Shown: positions 1 to 7,207, counted from the first letter of the stretch. The stretch: DNA of 7,646 bases from Candidatus Omnitrophota bacterium (GCA_020061685.1 JAGUXU010000136.1:1-7646), one strand, 5' to 3'. Notes: a model not told the origin generated them from the letters alone. Numbers and translations are program-made.

Positions 1-94
1 GATAATCGAGGAGATCTCCGCGACACAGGAGAGAATAAAGAGAAACGCGAACATAAAGATAGCATTGGCCTCCATGAGGCTTAATATAACTTAG
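1..94 (+). CDS. holB: Probable DNA polymerase III delta' subunit, C-terminal end (partial)
   Basis: Only the last 30 codons are present; the first full codon starts at base 2 and the stop is TAG at 92-94. The tail contains QERIKRNANIKIALASM, which resembles the end of the clamp-loader delta' subunit, where an Asn-x-Asn-x-x-x-x-Leu pattern lies in the last helix of the collar domain. Delta' is part of the complex that loads the sliding clamp on DNA. The call rests on this weak tail similarity and on the neighbour: in many bacteria holB directly precedes the RicT/YaaT gene, as here. The gap to the next start is 12 bases, so co-transcription is likely. The catalytic and zinc-binding parts lie outside the window, so another helical protein cannot be excluded. 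Confidence 0.6.
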   Translation, partial: IIEEISATQERIKRNANIKIALASMRLNIT

Positions 95-100
95 AGGGGA
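94..100 (+). promoter_or_regulatory. Ribosome binding site of ricT
   Basis: GAGGGGA lies 6 bases upstream of the GTG at 107 and overlaps the last base of the holB stop codon. It supports GTG as the true start of the downstream gene. Confidence 0.6.
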
Positions 101-106
101 ATCAGA

Positions 107-922
107 GTGTACGAAGTCGTTCAGGTCAGGTTAAGAGAGGGCGGAAAGACCCAGTATTTTCAGATAGGGGAACTTAAGCCGAAGATAGGCGAGTTCGTGA
201 TAGTGGAAGCCGACAGGGGGCTTGACTACGGCGAGGTGATATCTGTTCCGGAGACGGTCTCCGAGGTATCGTCGGAGGAACCCCTGCGCAAGATATTGAG
301 GATGGCCACAAAGGCGGACTCGGAGCAGATAAAGAAGAACCGCGAGAAGACGAGGGAGGCGTTTGCGACCTGCCAGAAGAAGATACAGGAACACGCGCTT
401 AAGATGAAATTGATAGAGGCGGAGTACTCCTTCGACAGGTCAAAGCTCCTGTTTTATTTCACCGCGGAAGGGCGGATAGACTTCCGCGAACTCGTAAAGG
501 ACCTCGCGCGGATATTCAAGGCGCGTATCGAGTTGAAGCAGATAGGGGTCCGGGATGAGGCGCGGCTCCTCGGCGGCTTCGGGCCGTGCGGGAAGGCGCT
601 CTGCTGCGCCACGTTCCTTAAGGATTTCGAGCCGGTCACAATAAAGATGGCTAAGGAACAAAATCTGCCCTTGAACCCCGCGAAGATCTCGGGCGTATGC
701 GGGAGGCTTATGTGCTGTCTCGGCTATGAGCATAAATTATACGTGGAACTTTTAAGGGGGCTTCCGAGAGAGGGCGAAAAGATAGAGGTGGAAGGCGGCT
801 CGGGCAAGGTCCTGAGCGTCAATGCCCTCAAGAGGTCTATTACCATAGATGCGGGCGATGGGAAGATAGTGGAGATCCCGTGTAAATGCCCGAAGGGCTG
901 CTCCCTCCATCATAAACGATGA
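107..922 (+). CDS. ricT: RicT/YaaT family protein (PSP1 domain)
   Basis: This 271-residue protein matches the length and layout of Bacillus YaaT/RicT. The start MYEVVQVRL, the segment FVIVEADRGLDYGEV (30-44) and the core RIELKQIGVRDEARLLGG (about 140-157) are typical of the PSP1 domain family. Two cysteine motifs follow: GPCGKALCC (159-167) and GVCGRLMCC (196-204). In Bacillus subtilis RicT acts with RicA (YmcA) and RicF (YlbF) in a cytosolic complex that carries [4Fe-4S] clusters and affects RNase Y-dependent mRNA processing, sporulation and biofilm formation. The GTG start is supported by a good ribosome binding site and by alignment with the family's usual N-terminus. Unusual is the C-terminal end, with three more cysteines at 259, 261 and 265 (PCKCPKGC) and two histidines. 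RicA and RicF are not in the window, so the exact role in this organism is inferred. The stop overlaps the metG start. Confidence 0.93.
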   Translation: MYEVVQVRLREGGKTQYFQIGELKPKIGEFVIVEADRGLDYGEVISVPETVSEVSSEEPLRKILRMATKADSEQIKKNREKTREAFATCQKKIQEHALKMKLIEAEYSFDRSKLLFYFTAEGRIDFRELVKDLARIFKARIELKQIGVRDEARLLGGFGPCGKALCCATFLKDFEPVTIKMAKEQNLPLNPAKISGVCGRLMCCLGYEHKLYVELLRGLPREGEKIEVEGGSGKVLSVNALKRSITIDAGDGKIVEIPCKCPKGCSLHHKR

Positions 923-2460
923 AGAAATTTTACGTCACCACGTCAATATACTACGTCAACGCGAAACCTCATATCGGACATTGCTATGAATCGACGGTCG
1001 CGGACGCCCTCGCGCGCTACCACAGACTTAAAGGCGAGGATGTCTACTTCCTTACCGGTACGGATGAGCACGGCCAGAAGGTCGCGAAAGCCGCGGCGGA
1101 AGCCGGAATAACTACACAGGCATTCGTGGACTCGGTCGTAAAACCCTCGCTTGAGCTCTGGAAGGTCCTGTCTATCTCATACGACGATTTTATACGCACC
1201 ACGCAGGAGCGCCATATAAAGGTGGTCCAGTTGTTCTTTTCCAGGCTGCACGAGAAGGGTGAGCTCTACGAATCCGAATACAAAGGCTGGTATTGCGCGT
1301 CTTGCGAGGCCTTCTGGCCCGAGGGCCAGCTCGAGGAAGGCAGCTGTCCCGAATGCAAACGTCAAGTCGAACAGATAACCGAAAAGAACTGGTTCTTCAG
1401 GATGTCGAAATATCAGGAATGGCTCATCGGATATATAAAGGGGCACCCGGATTTCATCAAACCGGAATCAAGGAAAAATGAGATATTGAGTTTCCTTGAG
1501 CAGCCGCTCCAGGACCTGTGCGTCACGCGGCCCAAGAGCAGGCTCGAGTGGGGTATCGAGATCCCATTCTCGAGAGACCATGTCTCATACGTCTGGTTCG
1601 ACGCGTTGATCAATTACATATCGGCGCTGGGTTATGCCGGAGACGAAGCGAAGTTCAAGAGATACTGGCCCGCAGATATCCACATACTCGGCAAGGATAT
1701 AATACGTTTCCACACGGTATTTTGGCCGATAATGCTGCATGCTCTCGGCATCGAGCCGCCGGTGACAGTCTTCGCGCACGGCCATTGGCTCGATGGCAAG
1801 GGCAGGAAGATGTCGAAGTCGCTCGGTAACATCGTAGACCCCGTGGAGATGATAAAAAAATACGGACCGGACCCGCTCAGATATTTCCTTTTAAGCGAGA
1901 TACCGTACGGGCACGACGGGCTCTTCTCCGAGGAAGCGCTTGTCAGCCGCCTGAATACCGACCTCGCGAACGATATGGGCAATTTGCTAAATAGGACGTT
2001 GACGATGATAGAGAAATATTTCGGCAGTATGATCCCTGCGGCGGCCGGCACAAAGGGTGCCGTAGACGATGAATTAAAAGCGCTCGCTGCCGCATTGCCG
2101 GATAAGATGGACGCTGCGATGTCCGAACTCGATTTCCCCGCAGCACTCGCCTCAGTATGGGAACTAATAAACAGGGCGAATAAATATATAGAGATACAGG
2201 CCCCTTGGAAGCTGGATAAAGAGGGGAAGGTAGACCGGCTAAGCGATATCATTTACAACCTCACGGAGGTATTAAGGATAGTGACGATCGCGGTATCATC
2301 GTATATCCCGGCTTCGGCGGAAAAGATGTGGTCACAATTGGGAATTACCGAGCCGCTTTCCAAAGCCCGTTTTTCCGATATAGGAAAGTGGGGTTTAATC
2401 AGGGCGGGCACAAAGACAAACAAAGGGCAGCCATTATTTCCGAGGATTGAACAAAAATGA
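919..2460 (+). CDS. metG: Methionyl-tRNA synthetase
   Basis: This class I aminoacyl-tRNA synthetase charges tRNA-Met in the cytosol, using ATP and methionine, for both initiation and elongation. The 513-residue protein has the HIGH signature as HIGH at 18-21 and the KMSKS loop at 297-301. A single zinc knuckle is formed by Cys126, Cys129, Cys143 and Cys146 within the connective-peptide insertion. The all-helical anticodon-binding domain runs from about 340 to 480 and includes the family motif NKYIEIQAPWKL (421-432). The protein ends soon after this domain, so the C-terminal dimerising tRNA-binding (Trbp111-like) domain found in many longer bacterial enzymes is absent. The ATG overlaps the ricT stop in an ATGA arrangement and has no clear Shine-Dalgarno sequence, which suggests translational coupling. 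The position between ricT and tatD follows the Firmicutes-type gene order. Confidence 0.97.
   Translation: MKKFYVTTSIYYVNAKPHIGHCYESTVADALARYHRLKGEDVYFLTGTDEHGQKVAKAAAEAGITTQAFVDSVVKPSLELWKVLSISYDDFIRTTQERHIKVVQLFFSRLHEKGELYESEYKGWYCASCEAFWPEGQLEEGSCPECKRQVEQITEKNWFFRMSKYQEWLIGYIKGHPDFIKPESRKNEILSFLEQPLQDLCVTRPKSRLEWGIEIPFSRDHVSYVWFDALINYISALGYAGDEAKFKRYWPADIHILGKDIIRFHTVFWPIMLHALGIEPPVTVFAHGHWLDGKGRKMSKSLGNIVDPVEMIKKYGPDPLRYFLLSEIPYGHDGLFSEEALVSRLNTDLANDMGNLLNRTLTMIEKYFGSMIPAAAGTKGAVDDELKALAAALPDKMDAAMSELDFPAALASVWELINRANKYIEIQAPWKLDKEGKVDRLSDIIYNLTEVLRIVTIAVSSYIPASAEKMWSQLGITEPLSKARFSDIGKWGLIRAGTKTNKGQPLFPRIEQK
2442..2446 (+). promoter_or_regulatory. Possible ribosome binding site of the cysteine desulfurase gene
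   Basis: GAGGA inside the end of metG lies 10 bases before the ATG at 2457. The spacing is slightly long, so re-initiation after metG translation may also contribute. Confidence 0.4.
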
Positions 2461-3620
2461 ATAACAAGGTGATATATCTCGATAACAATTCGACTACACC
2501 CCTGCATCCCGAGGTATTGGAGACGATGCTGCCGTACCTTAAGGAAAGATACGGTAACGCCTCCAGCATCCATTTTAAGGGAAGGGAAGCAAAGAAGGGC
2601 TTAGAGGAATCCCGGGCAATACTCGGCGACGCTTTAGGTACCGAGTCTGTCGATATCATCTTTACCTCCGGCGGCACAGAGTCGGATAATTTCGCGATCA
2701 AGGGGGTGGCGTTCGCGAATAAAGACAAAGGTAACCACATAATAACCTCCTCCGTCGAGCATCTGGCGGTAGGCGCCACCTGTAAATACTTAGAATCGCA
2801 CGGATTTAAGATCACGTATCTGCCCGTAGATAAATACGGCGCCGTGGATCTAAAAGCGCTCAAAGAGGCGATCACGCCGAAGACGATACTGGTCTCGATA
2901 ATGCACGCCAATAACGAGGTCGGCACGATAGAGCCTATCAAGGAGATCTCCGGGATCGTAAAGGCAAAGGGGATCTATTTTCATACGGACGCGGTGCAGT
3001 CCTTCGGGAAGATCCCTGTGGACGTCGAGGATCTGGGCGTAGACCTTTTGTCCCTCTCCGCGCATAAGATAAACGGCCCGAAAGGGGTCGGCCTCTTATA
3101 TATAAGGAAAGGGGTGAAGATAGACCCGGTCAATCACGGCGGCCATCATGAGCGCTCGCTTCGCGCCGGGACGGAGAATGTCCCGGGTATCGTCGGGTTC
3201 GCAAAGGCGGCCCAGATAGCGAAGAGGCATATGAAAGAGGAGCCGGAGAGGTTGCGTAAGTTGAGGAATATGCTGCAGAAGGGGTTAACGGACAGGTTGG
3301 ACGGCGTACATTTAAACGGCCATCCGACCGAGCGCCTTCCGGGGACGCTTAACCTCTCTTTTCAGGGTGTAGAAGGCGAATCGCTCCTCATAAATTTCGA
3401 CCTTAAAGGTATATGCGGTTCGACCGGCTCGGCCTGCACAGCCGGTTCAAATGAGCCTTCGCATGTACTTGTCGCGATGAAGGCCGATCCCCAGTTAGCC
3501 CAAGGGTCGGTCAGGTTTTCCCTCGGCACCTTTAATACCGAGGAAGAGATAACTTATTGCATGGAAGAGATACCGAAAATAGTAAAGAGGCTGCGGGATA
3601 TCTCCCCGTTTAAGAAATGA
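2457..3620 (+). CDS. Cysteine desulfurase, NifS/IscS type
   Basis: This PLP-dependent enzyme converts L-cysteine to alanine and leaves a persulfide on its active-site cysteine for iron-sulfur cluster assembly or tRNA thiolation. The 387 residues cover the whole class V aminotransferase fold. Visible landmarks are the N-terminal YLDNNSTTP (7-15), the phosphate-binding SGGTESDN (71-78), the PLP-stacking His102 in SSVEHLA, HANNEVGT (150-157), the cofactor Asp178 in HTDAVQ and the Schiff-base Lys204 in SAHKINGPKG. The catalytic Cys327 sits in GSACTAGSNEPSHVL, the long flexible loop of group I (IscS/NifS) enzymes rather than the short loop of SufS. The start overlaps the metG stop (ATGA) and the end overlaps the TatD start. 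No scaffold gene (IscU, NifU) or tRNA thiolase (MnmA) is visible in the window, so the sulfur acceptor is unknown. IscS and NifS cannot be told apart here, so no symbol is given. Confidence 0.94.
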   Translation: MNNKVIYLDNNSTTPLHPEVLETMLPYLKERYGNASSIHFKGREAKKGLEESRAILGDALGTESVDIIFTSGGTESDNFAIKGVAFANKDKGNHIITSSVEHLAVGATCKYLESHGFKITYLPVDKYGAVDLKALKEAITPKTILVSIMHANNEVGTIEPIKEISGIVKAKGIYFHTDAVQSFGKIPVDVEDLGVDLLSLSAHKINGPKGVGLLYIRKGVKIDPVNHGGHHERSLRAGTENVPGIVGFAKAAQIAKRHMKEEPERLRKLRNMLQKGLTDRLDGVHLNGHPTERLPGTLNLSFQGVEGESLLINFDLKGICGSTGSACTAGSNEPSHVLVAMKADPQLAQGSVRFSLGTFNTEEEITYCMEEIPKIVKRLRDISPFKK

Positions 3621-5029
3621 TGAAACTCGTCGATACCCATTGCCATCTGGACTTCGCGGATTTTGACGCCGACAGAGATGATGTCATCAAGAGGGCATCC
3701 GATGCCGGTGTTAAATATATGATCAATATCGCAAGCTCGATGGAAGGCTCAAGGAAGTCGATCGAGCTCGCTGGTAAACATGATCCGATCTACGCCTCCG
3801 TAGGGGTGCATCCGCATGACGCGAAAGAGGTCAAGAGCGGGACCTTCGCCGAACTCAAGGGCCTCGTACAAAACAAAAAAGTCGTGGCGATCGGCGAAGT
3901 AGGCTTGGATTATTACAGGAATTTATCGCCCCGCAGCGTCCAGCAGGATGTTTTCAGAAAATTCCTCTCCCTCGCGAAAGAGACGGACCTGCCCCTTATA
4001 ATCCACTGCAGGGATGCCGAGGAGGCCGAAGACGGCAGTTCTTCGGCGAGGGCGAACCTTTTGAGGATACTCAAGGAGGAGATGTCACCTCCCGTAAAGG
4101 GAGTGATACATTGTTTTCCTGCGGACAAGGAATTTTTAAAAGATGTGCTGGATCTGGGCCTATATGTGTCTTTTACCTGCAATATCACCTTCAAGAACGC
4201 CTCGGCCCTGCGGCAGATGGTAAAGGACCTTGTGCCTATAGATAACTTATTGCTTGAGACCGACGCGCCGTTCTTGGCCCCGGAGGCCTTCCGCGGAAAG
4301 AGGAATGAGCCTTCTTATCTGACCTATCTGGTGGAGGAGCTGGCGGGGTTAAAAGGGGTCACGGCGGAGGATATGGCGAGAGTGACGTCGTGGAACTCCA
4401 AGAAGCTCTTCGGCGTCGGCGAAGATGTGCCGCCCGGCGCTATCGTCTACCCCATAAGACGGTCCCTGTATATAAATCTTACGAACAGGTGTACGAGTAA
4501 TTGTGTCTTCTGTATCAGGAATACGACGGACTATATCATGGGATATAACCTGCAACTGGAAAAGGAACCCACCGCGAAGGAGGTCATAGACGCCGTAGGG
4601 GATCCCACCGCATATGAGGAGGTAGTCTTCTGCGGATACGGAGAGCCGACGTTACGTCTGGACTGCATGATCGAGGTAGCCAGGGCGCTGAAAAAGAAAG
4701 GCGCCAGGATCCGCCTTACCACGAACGGCCACGGGAATCTTATCTATGGCAGGTCGATCGTCGGCGACCTAGTCGACCTGATAGACAAGGTAAGCGTGAG
4801 CCTAAACGCGCCTTCCGCCGAGGTCTACAGCAAGGTCTGCCGCCCTACTTTCGGGATGCGTACGTTTGAGGAGATAAAGAAATTCATAATCGAATGCAGG
4901 GACAGGCTGCCCGAGGTGGAAGTGACATGTCTGGACCTGGAGGGCGTCGATATCAAGGAATGCGAACGGCTGACAAAGGAAGAATTAAAAGTACAATTCA
5001 GGCCGAGGAGATACAATGTCGTCGGGTAA
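3617..5029 (+). CDS. TatD-family hydrolase fused to TatD-linked radical SAM domain
   Basis: One 470-residue reading frame holds two complete enzymes. Residues 4-268 are a TatD-type TIM-barrel metal-dependent hydrolase with the expected ligands: His8 and His10 in DTHCHLD, Glu94 in GEVGLDYY, His130 in IIHCRD, His165 in IHCF and Asp216 in ETDAPFLAP. TatD proteins are deoxyribonucleases linked to DNA repair and quality control. Residues 275-470 are a radical SAM domain with the cluster motif Cys292-x3-Cys296-x2-Cys299, a GYGEP SAM-contact motif at 340-344 and TTNGHG at 368-373. This matches the known group of short radical SAM proteins encoded beside or fused to TatD, whose substrate is not established. 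The junction is tight, with a few residues (about 269-275) between the domains. Two successive ATG codons (3617 and 3620) can serve as start; the first overlaps the desulfurase stop. The 3' end overlaps the protease gene by 14 bases. The domain calls are firm; the joint function is unknown. Confidence 0.93.
   Translation: MMKLVDTHCHLDFADFDADRDDVIKRASDAGVKYMINIASSMEGSRKSIELAGKHDPIYASVGVHPHDAKEVKSGTFAELKGLVQNKKVVAIGEVGLDYYRNLSPRSVQQDVFRKFLSLAKETDLPLIIHCRDAEEAEDGSSSARANLLRILKEEMSPPVKGVIHCFPADKEFLKDVLDLGLYVSFTCNITFKNASALRQMVKDLVPIDNLLLETDAPFLAPEAFRGKRNEPSYLTYLVEELAGLKGVTAEDMARVTSWNSKKLFGVGEDVPPGAIVYPIRRSLYINLTNRCTSNCVFCIRNTTDYIMGYNLQLEKEPTAKEVIDAVGDPTAYEEVVFCGYGEPTLRLDCMIEVARALKKKGARIRLTTNGHGNLIYGRSIVGDLVDLIDKVSVSLNAPSAEVYSKVCRPTFGMRTFEEIKKFIIECRDRLPEVEVTCLDLEGVDIKECERLTKEELKVQFRPRRYNVVG
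4439..5026 (+). other. Radical SAM domain within the TatD fusion
   Basis: The domain corresponds to residues 275-470 of the fusion protein. It opens with IVYPIRRSLYINLTNRC, which looks like the natural N-terminus of the free-standing TatD-linked radical SAM proteins, so the whole enzyme appears to have been appended to TatD. The remaining cysteines (339, 350, 408, 427, 438, 449) do not form a SPASM or Twitch pattern, so a single [4Fe-4S] cluster is expected. At about 195 residues it is short for a radical SAM enzyme, implying a compact partial barrel. Confidence 0.85.
5005..5010 (+). promoter_or_regulatory. Ribosome binding site of the CPBP protease gene
   Basis: GAGGAG lies 5 bases before the ATG at 5016, inside the coding sequence of the radical SAM domain. 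It supports this start even though it overlaps the upstream gene by 14 bases. Confidence 0.65.
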
Positions 5030-6083
5030 CAGGATATTTGGTTTCATAAAAGCGGAACGCCTCTACCTTCTGATGCTTATATTTATAATGGCCGCAAACC
5101 TCTTTGTGATGGCTCATCCGCCCGAGAAAAAAGACAAGGTGTCTTCCAGGAAAAAGATAGCGAAGCTGATGTCAAGGCAGGAAATAATGGCGCAGGAGAG
5201 GCGGATAAGAGAACTCCTCGAGAAGAACAGGTTTCTGGGGAGCGTTATCACGACGTCCGCCTTTTTAAGCGCCTTGATCCTGCTGTTGGGCCTCATATTG
5301 TGCGTGAGAGGGCTGGCGCTCAAATTGAGCGGCCGCAATGTCATGGTCGCCTACGGCGCGCCGCCGGATGTCGGGTGGGGGCTGATCGATATCTGTAGGA
5401 TAGCGACCGTCTTTTTCTTTTTCGGATATGTTCTGGCGTTCGCCGGATCGATCGTATCTCACGTCTTGGCTATAAAAAGTCACGATGACAGGCTGGCTAC
5501 CGTCCTGCACGCGACCATAATGGACATAATAGGGATCTCGATCGTCCTTTATTTCGTGAGCAAAAAATTTAACGGCGGCCTCGCCAGTCTCGGCATCTCT
5601 TTCAGGAACACACTAAGGGATATCAGGATAGGAGTTATCGGCTATGTCACCACGCTTCCTATCCTGGCCCTGATCCTGGTGATAGTCATAACGATATTGC
5701 AGATCACAAGGTATGACCAGCCGACTTCGACGGCGCTGGAGATCCTTTACGAAGATTCGAGGCCGAAACTACTGCTGGTGTTGACGGTTTTGGTGACTTT
5801 TCTGGGGCCCATCGCGGAAGAGATGTTCTTCAGGGGCTTTGCCTATCCGGCGGTGAGAAAGAGGCTCGGCATAAAGAACGCCATGATCCTGGTCTCGGTC
5901 GTCTTCGCGATGCTGCACATGAATGTGGTCGCTTTTTTCCCGATATTAGGGTTGGGGATCCTGCTGGCTTATCTCTACGAAAAGACGGGCTCGCTTATTC
6001 CCTCGATAGCGGTCCACGTGATCCATAATTCGGCGGTTATTTTTTTGGCGTATCTCTACAAGATAATCGCGCTTCCCAAATAG
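5016..6083 (+). CDS. CPBP-family intramembrane metalloprotease (CAAX protease-like)
   Basis: This 355-residue integral membrane protein has a C-terminal CPBP (Abi/CAAX protease) domain. The three catalytic motifs are intact: EEMFFR (Glu268, Glu269, Arg273), FAMLH (Phe297 to His301) and HVIHN (His334 to Asn338). They are expected to place a catalytic glutamate and metal-binding histidines within the membrane. Hydrophobic segments lie near residues 16-34, 76-97, 127-150, 164-182, 205-229, 250-266, 288-300, 304-320 and 328-350, so eight or nine membrane spans are likely. Between the first two lies a highly charged stretch (36-72, rich in Lys, Arg and Glu) that may form an amphipathic helix or coiled coil. 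The first segment may be an uncleaved signal anchor. Family members process prenylated proteins, bacteriocin-like peptides or anti-sigma factors, or give bacteriocin immunity; the substrate here is unknown. The gene overlaps the radical SAM fusion gene and is probably co-translated with it. Confidence 0.9.
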   Translation: MSSGNRIFGFIKAERLYLLMLIFIMAANLFVMAHPPEKKDKVSSRKKIAKLMSRQEIMAQERRIRELLEKNRFLGSVITTSAFLSALILLLGLILCVRGLALKLSGRNVMVAYGAPPDVGWGLIDICRIATVFFFFGYVLAFAGSIVSHVLAIKSHDDRLATVLHATIMDIIGISIVLYFVSKKFNGGLASLGISFRNTLRDIRIGVIGYVTTLPILALILVIVITILQITRYDQPTSTALEILYEDSRPKLLLVLTVLVTFLGPIAEEMFFRGFAYPAVRKRLGIKNAMILVSVVFAMLHMNVVAFFPILGLGILLAYLYEKTGSLIPSIAVHVIHNSAVIFLAYLYKIIALPK

Positions 6084-6096
6084 AGCATTTGCGCAG

Positions 6097-7206
6097 ATGG
6101 ATCCCAAAGTTTCGATAGTCAGAGCCGGAAGATATGACCCGGAGGAGATCTTCTTTGCCGTAAGAAGAGCGGTCGATCTCTTGGGCGGCATCTCGGATTA
6201 CGTAAAGAAAGACGAGAAGATCTTACTGAAGCCAAACGTCCTTTCCGCCAAGCCGCCTGAGTCGGGCATCGATACGCATCCCGAGGTCTTGCGCGCAGTC
6301 GCCAGGCTGGTCAGGGAAGAAGGCGCCGAGGTAGTTGTCGGAGATTCGCCGGGCGGTTTTTATTTCAAGGAATCCGACTCCACATACGAGGCGGCAGGGA
6401 TAAAGAAGGTCTGTAAAGAGGAAGGCCTGAGGCTGGTAGCATTTGACAAAGCCCGGAACGTGAACGGCATACCGGTTGCTGCCGTCGTCAAAGAAGTGGA
6501 CGGGGTCATCTCTATACCGAAGATGAAGACCCACAGCCTTACGACGATCACCGGCGCCGTAAAGAATTCTTACGGTCTGGCCGTCGGGTTATATAAGGCG
6601 CACTGCCATTTTAAGGCGCCGCGGCCCGCGGAATTCGCCAGATATGTCGTGGACGTTTTTGAATGCGCTGTCCCGCGGCTGGTCGTGATGGACGGTGTCG
6701 TCGCGATGGAGGGAGACGGTCCGGCGGCAGGCAGGCTCAGGCAGGCCGGGCTTATATTGGCGAGCAACGACTGCGTTGCCTGCGACGCCGTATTCGCGGC
6801 CCTGATAGGATTATCGCCTCTTAGCATAGAGACTACGGAGGAGGCGTATAAAAGGAAATTGGGAGAGCCGGACCTGTCCAGGATCAAAGTCCTCGGAATG
6901 GACCTAAGAGAGGCGAGGCTTCATAATTTTAAGCTGCCCAAGACATCTATCTTGGTGAGGATGCCGAAGCCCATCCTTAAATTACTCCTGGGGAGGATAA
7001 AATTCTGGCCGTTGATAGATGACTCGGCCTGTAAGAAATGCCAGGTCTGCGCGAAGAGCTGTCCGGCCGCCTGTATCACCATAACCGAGGACGGTTCGGA
7101 TATAGATTATGAGAAATGCGTGTCTTGTTTTTGTTGTATGGAGTTGTGCCCGCATAACGCTATCTCGATGAAGCGGAGCCTGTTGGCGAGACTATTAGGA
7201 GGTTGA
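6097..7206 (+). CDS. DUF362 protein with C-terminal 2x[4Fe-4S] ferredoxin domain
   Basis: The 369-residue protein has a DUF362 domain over about residues 38-250. Recognisable segments are KILLKPNVL (41-49), VVVGDSPGG (79-87), SIPKMKTHSLT (139-149) and CDAVFAALIGL (229-239). The C-terminal domain (about 308-356) has two ferredoxin motifs, Cys312-x2-Cys315-x2-Cys318-x3-Cys322-Pro and Cys341-x2-Cys344-x2-Cys347-x3-Cys351-Pro, so it should carry two [4Fe-4S] clusters. No transmembrane segment or signal peptide is evident, which suggests a cytosolic redox protein. The biochemical role of DUF362 proteins is not established; electron transfer to the N-terminal domain or to a partner is an inference from the ferredoxin part. 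The gene starts 13 bases after the protease gene with only a weak AGAG upstream, so translation may depend on the preceding gene. The start MDPKVSIVRA fits family N-termini. Confidence 0.9.
   Translation: MDPKVSIVRAGRYDPEEIFFAVRRAVDLLGGISDYVKKDEKILLKPNVLSAKPPESGIDTHPEVLRAVARLVREEGAEVVVGDSPGGFYFKESDSTYEAAGIKKVCKEEGLRLVAFDKARNVNGIPVAAVVKEVDGVISIPKMKTHSLTTITGAVKNSYGLAVGLYKAHCHFKAPRPAEFARYVVDVFECAVPRLVVMDGVVAMEGDGPAAGRLRQAGLILASNDCVACDAVFAALIGLSPLSIETTEEAYKRKLGEPDLSRIKVLGMDLREARLHNFKLPKTSILVRMPKPILKLLLGRIKFWPLIDDSACKKCQVCAKSCPAACITITEDGSDIDYEKCVSCFCCMELCPHNAISMKRSLLARLLGG
7197..7202 (+). promoter_or_regulatory. Ribosome binding site of mtnA
   Basis: AGGAGG lies at the very end of the DUF362 gene, 5 bases before the GTG at 7208. 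It is the strongest Shine-Dalgarno sequence in the window and decides the start: the overlapping ATG at 7206 opens a frame that ends after three codons. Confidence 0.8.
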
Positions 7207-7207
7207 T

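Noticed and set aside
1632..2252. Long open frame on the minus strand (206 codons) inside metG
   Set aside because: It lies fully antisense to a confidently identified metG, its translation is low-complexity and Ser-rich, and it shows no recognised domain. It is a by-product of codon bias on the coding strand.
2399..2941. Minus-strand open frame (180 codons) across the metG/desulfurase junction
   Set aside because: It is antisense to two well-supported genes, has no recognised motif and is best read as a shadow frame.
4427..4429. In-frame GTG that could start a separate radical SAM protein
   Set aside because: It falls close to the domain junction, but no convincing ribosome binding site precedes it, and the TatD frame runs through without a stop. 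A secondary internal start cannot be fully excluded.
4400..4450. TatD-radical SAM fusion as a sequencing frameshift artefact
   Set aside because: The frame is continuous, both domains are intact and in the same frame, and fused or adjacent pairs of this type are known.
5016..6083. CPBP protein as a phage-defence (abortive infection) gene
   Set aside because: The family name Abi is historical. The neighbours are housekeeping genes, and no defence genes or mobile element marks are present.
6084..6096. Terminator or promoter between the protease and DUF362 genes
   Set aside because: The gap has 13 bases, with no inverted repeat, T-run or -10/-35 pattern.
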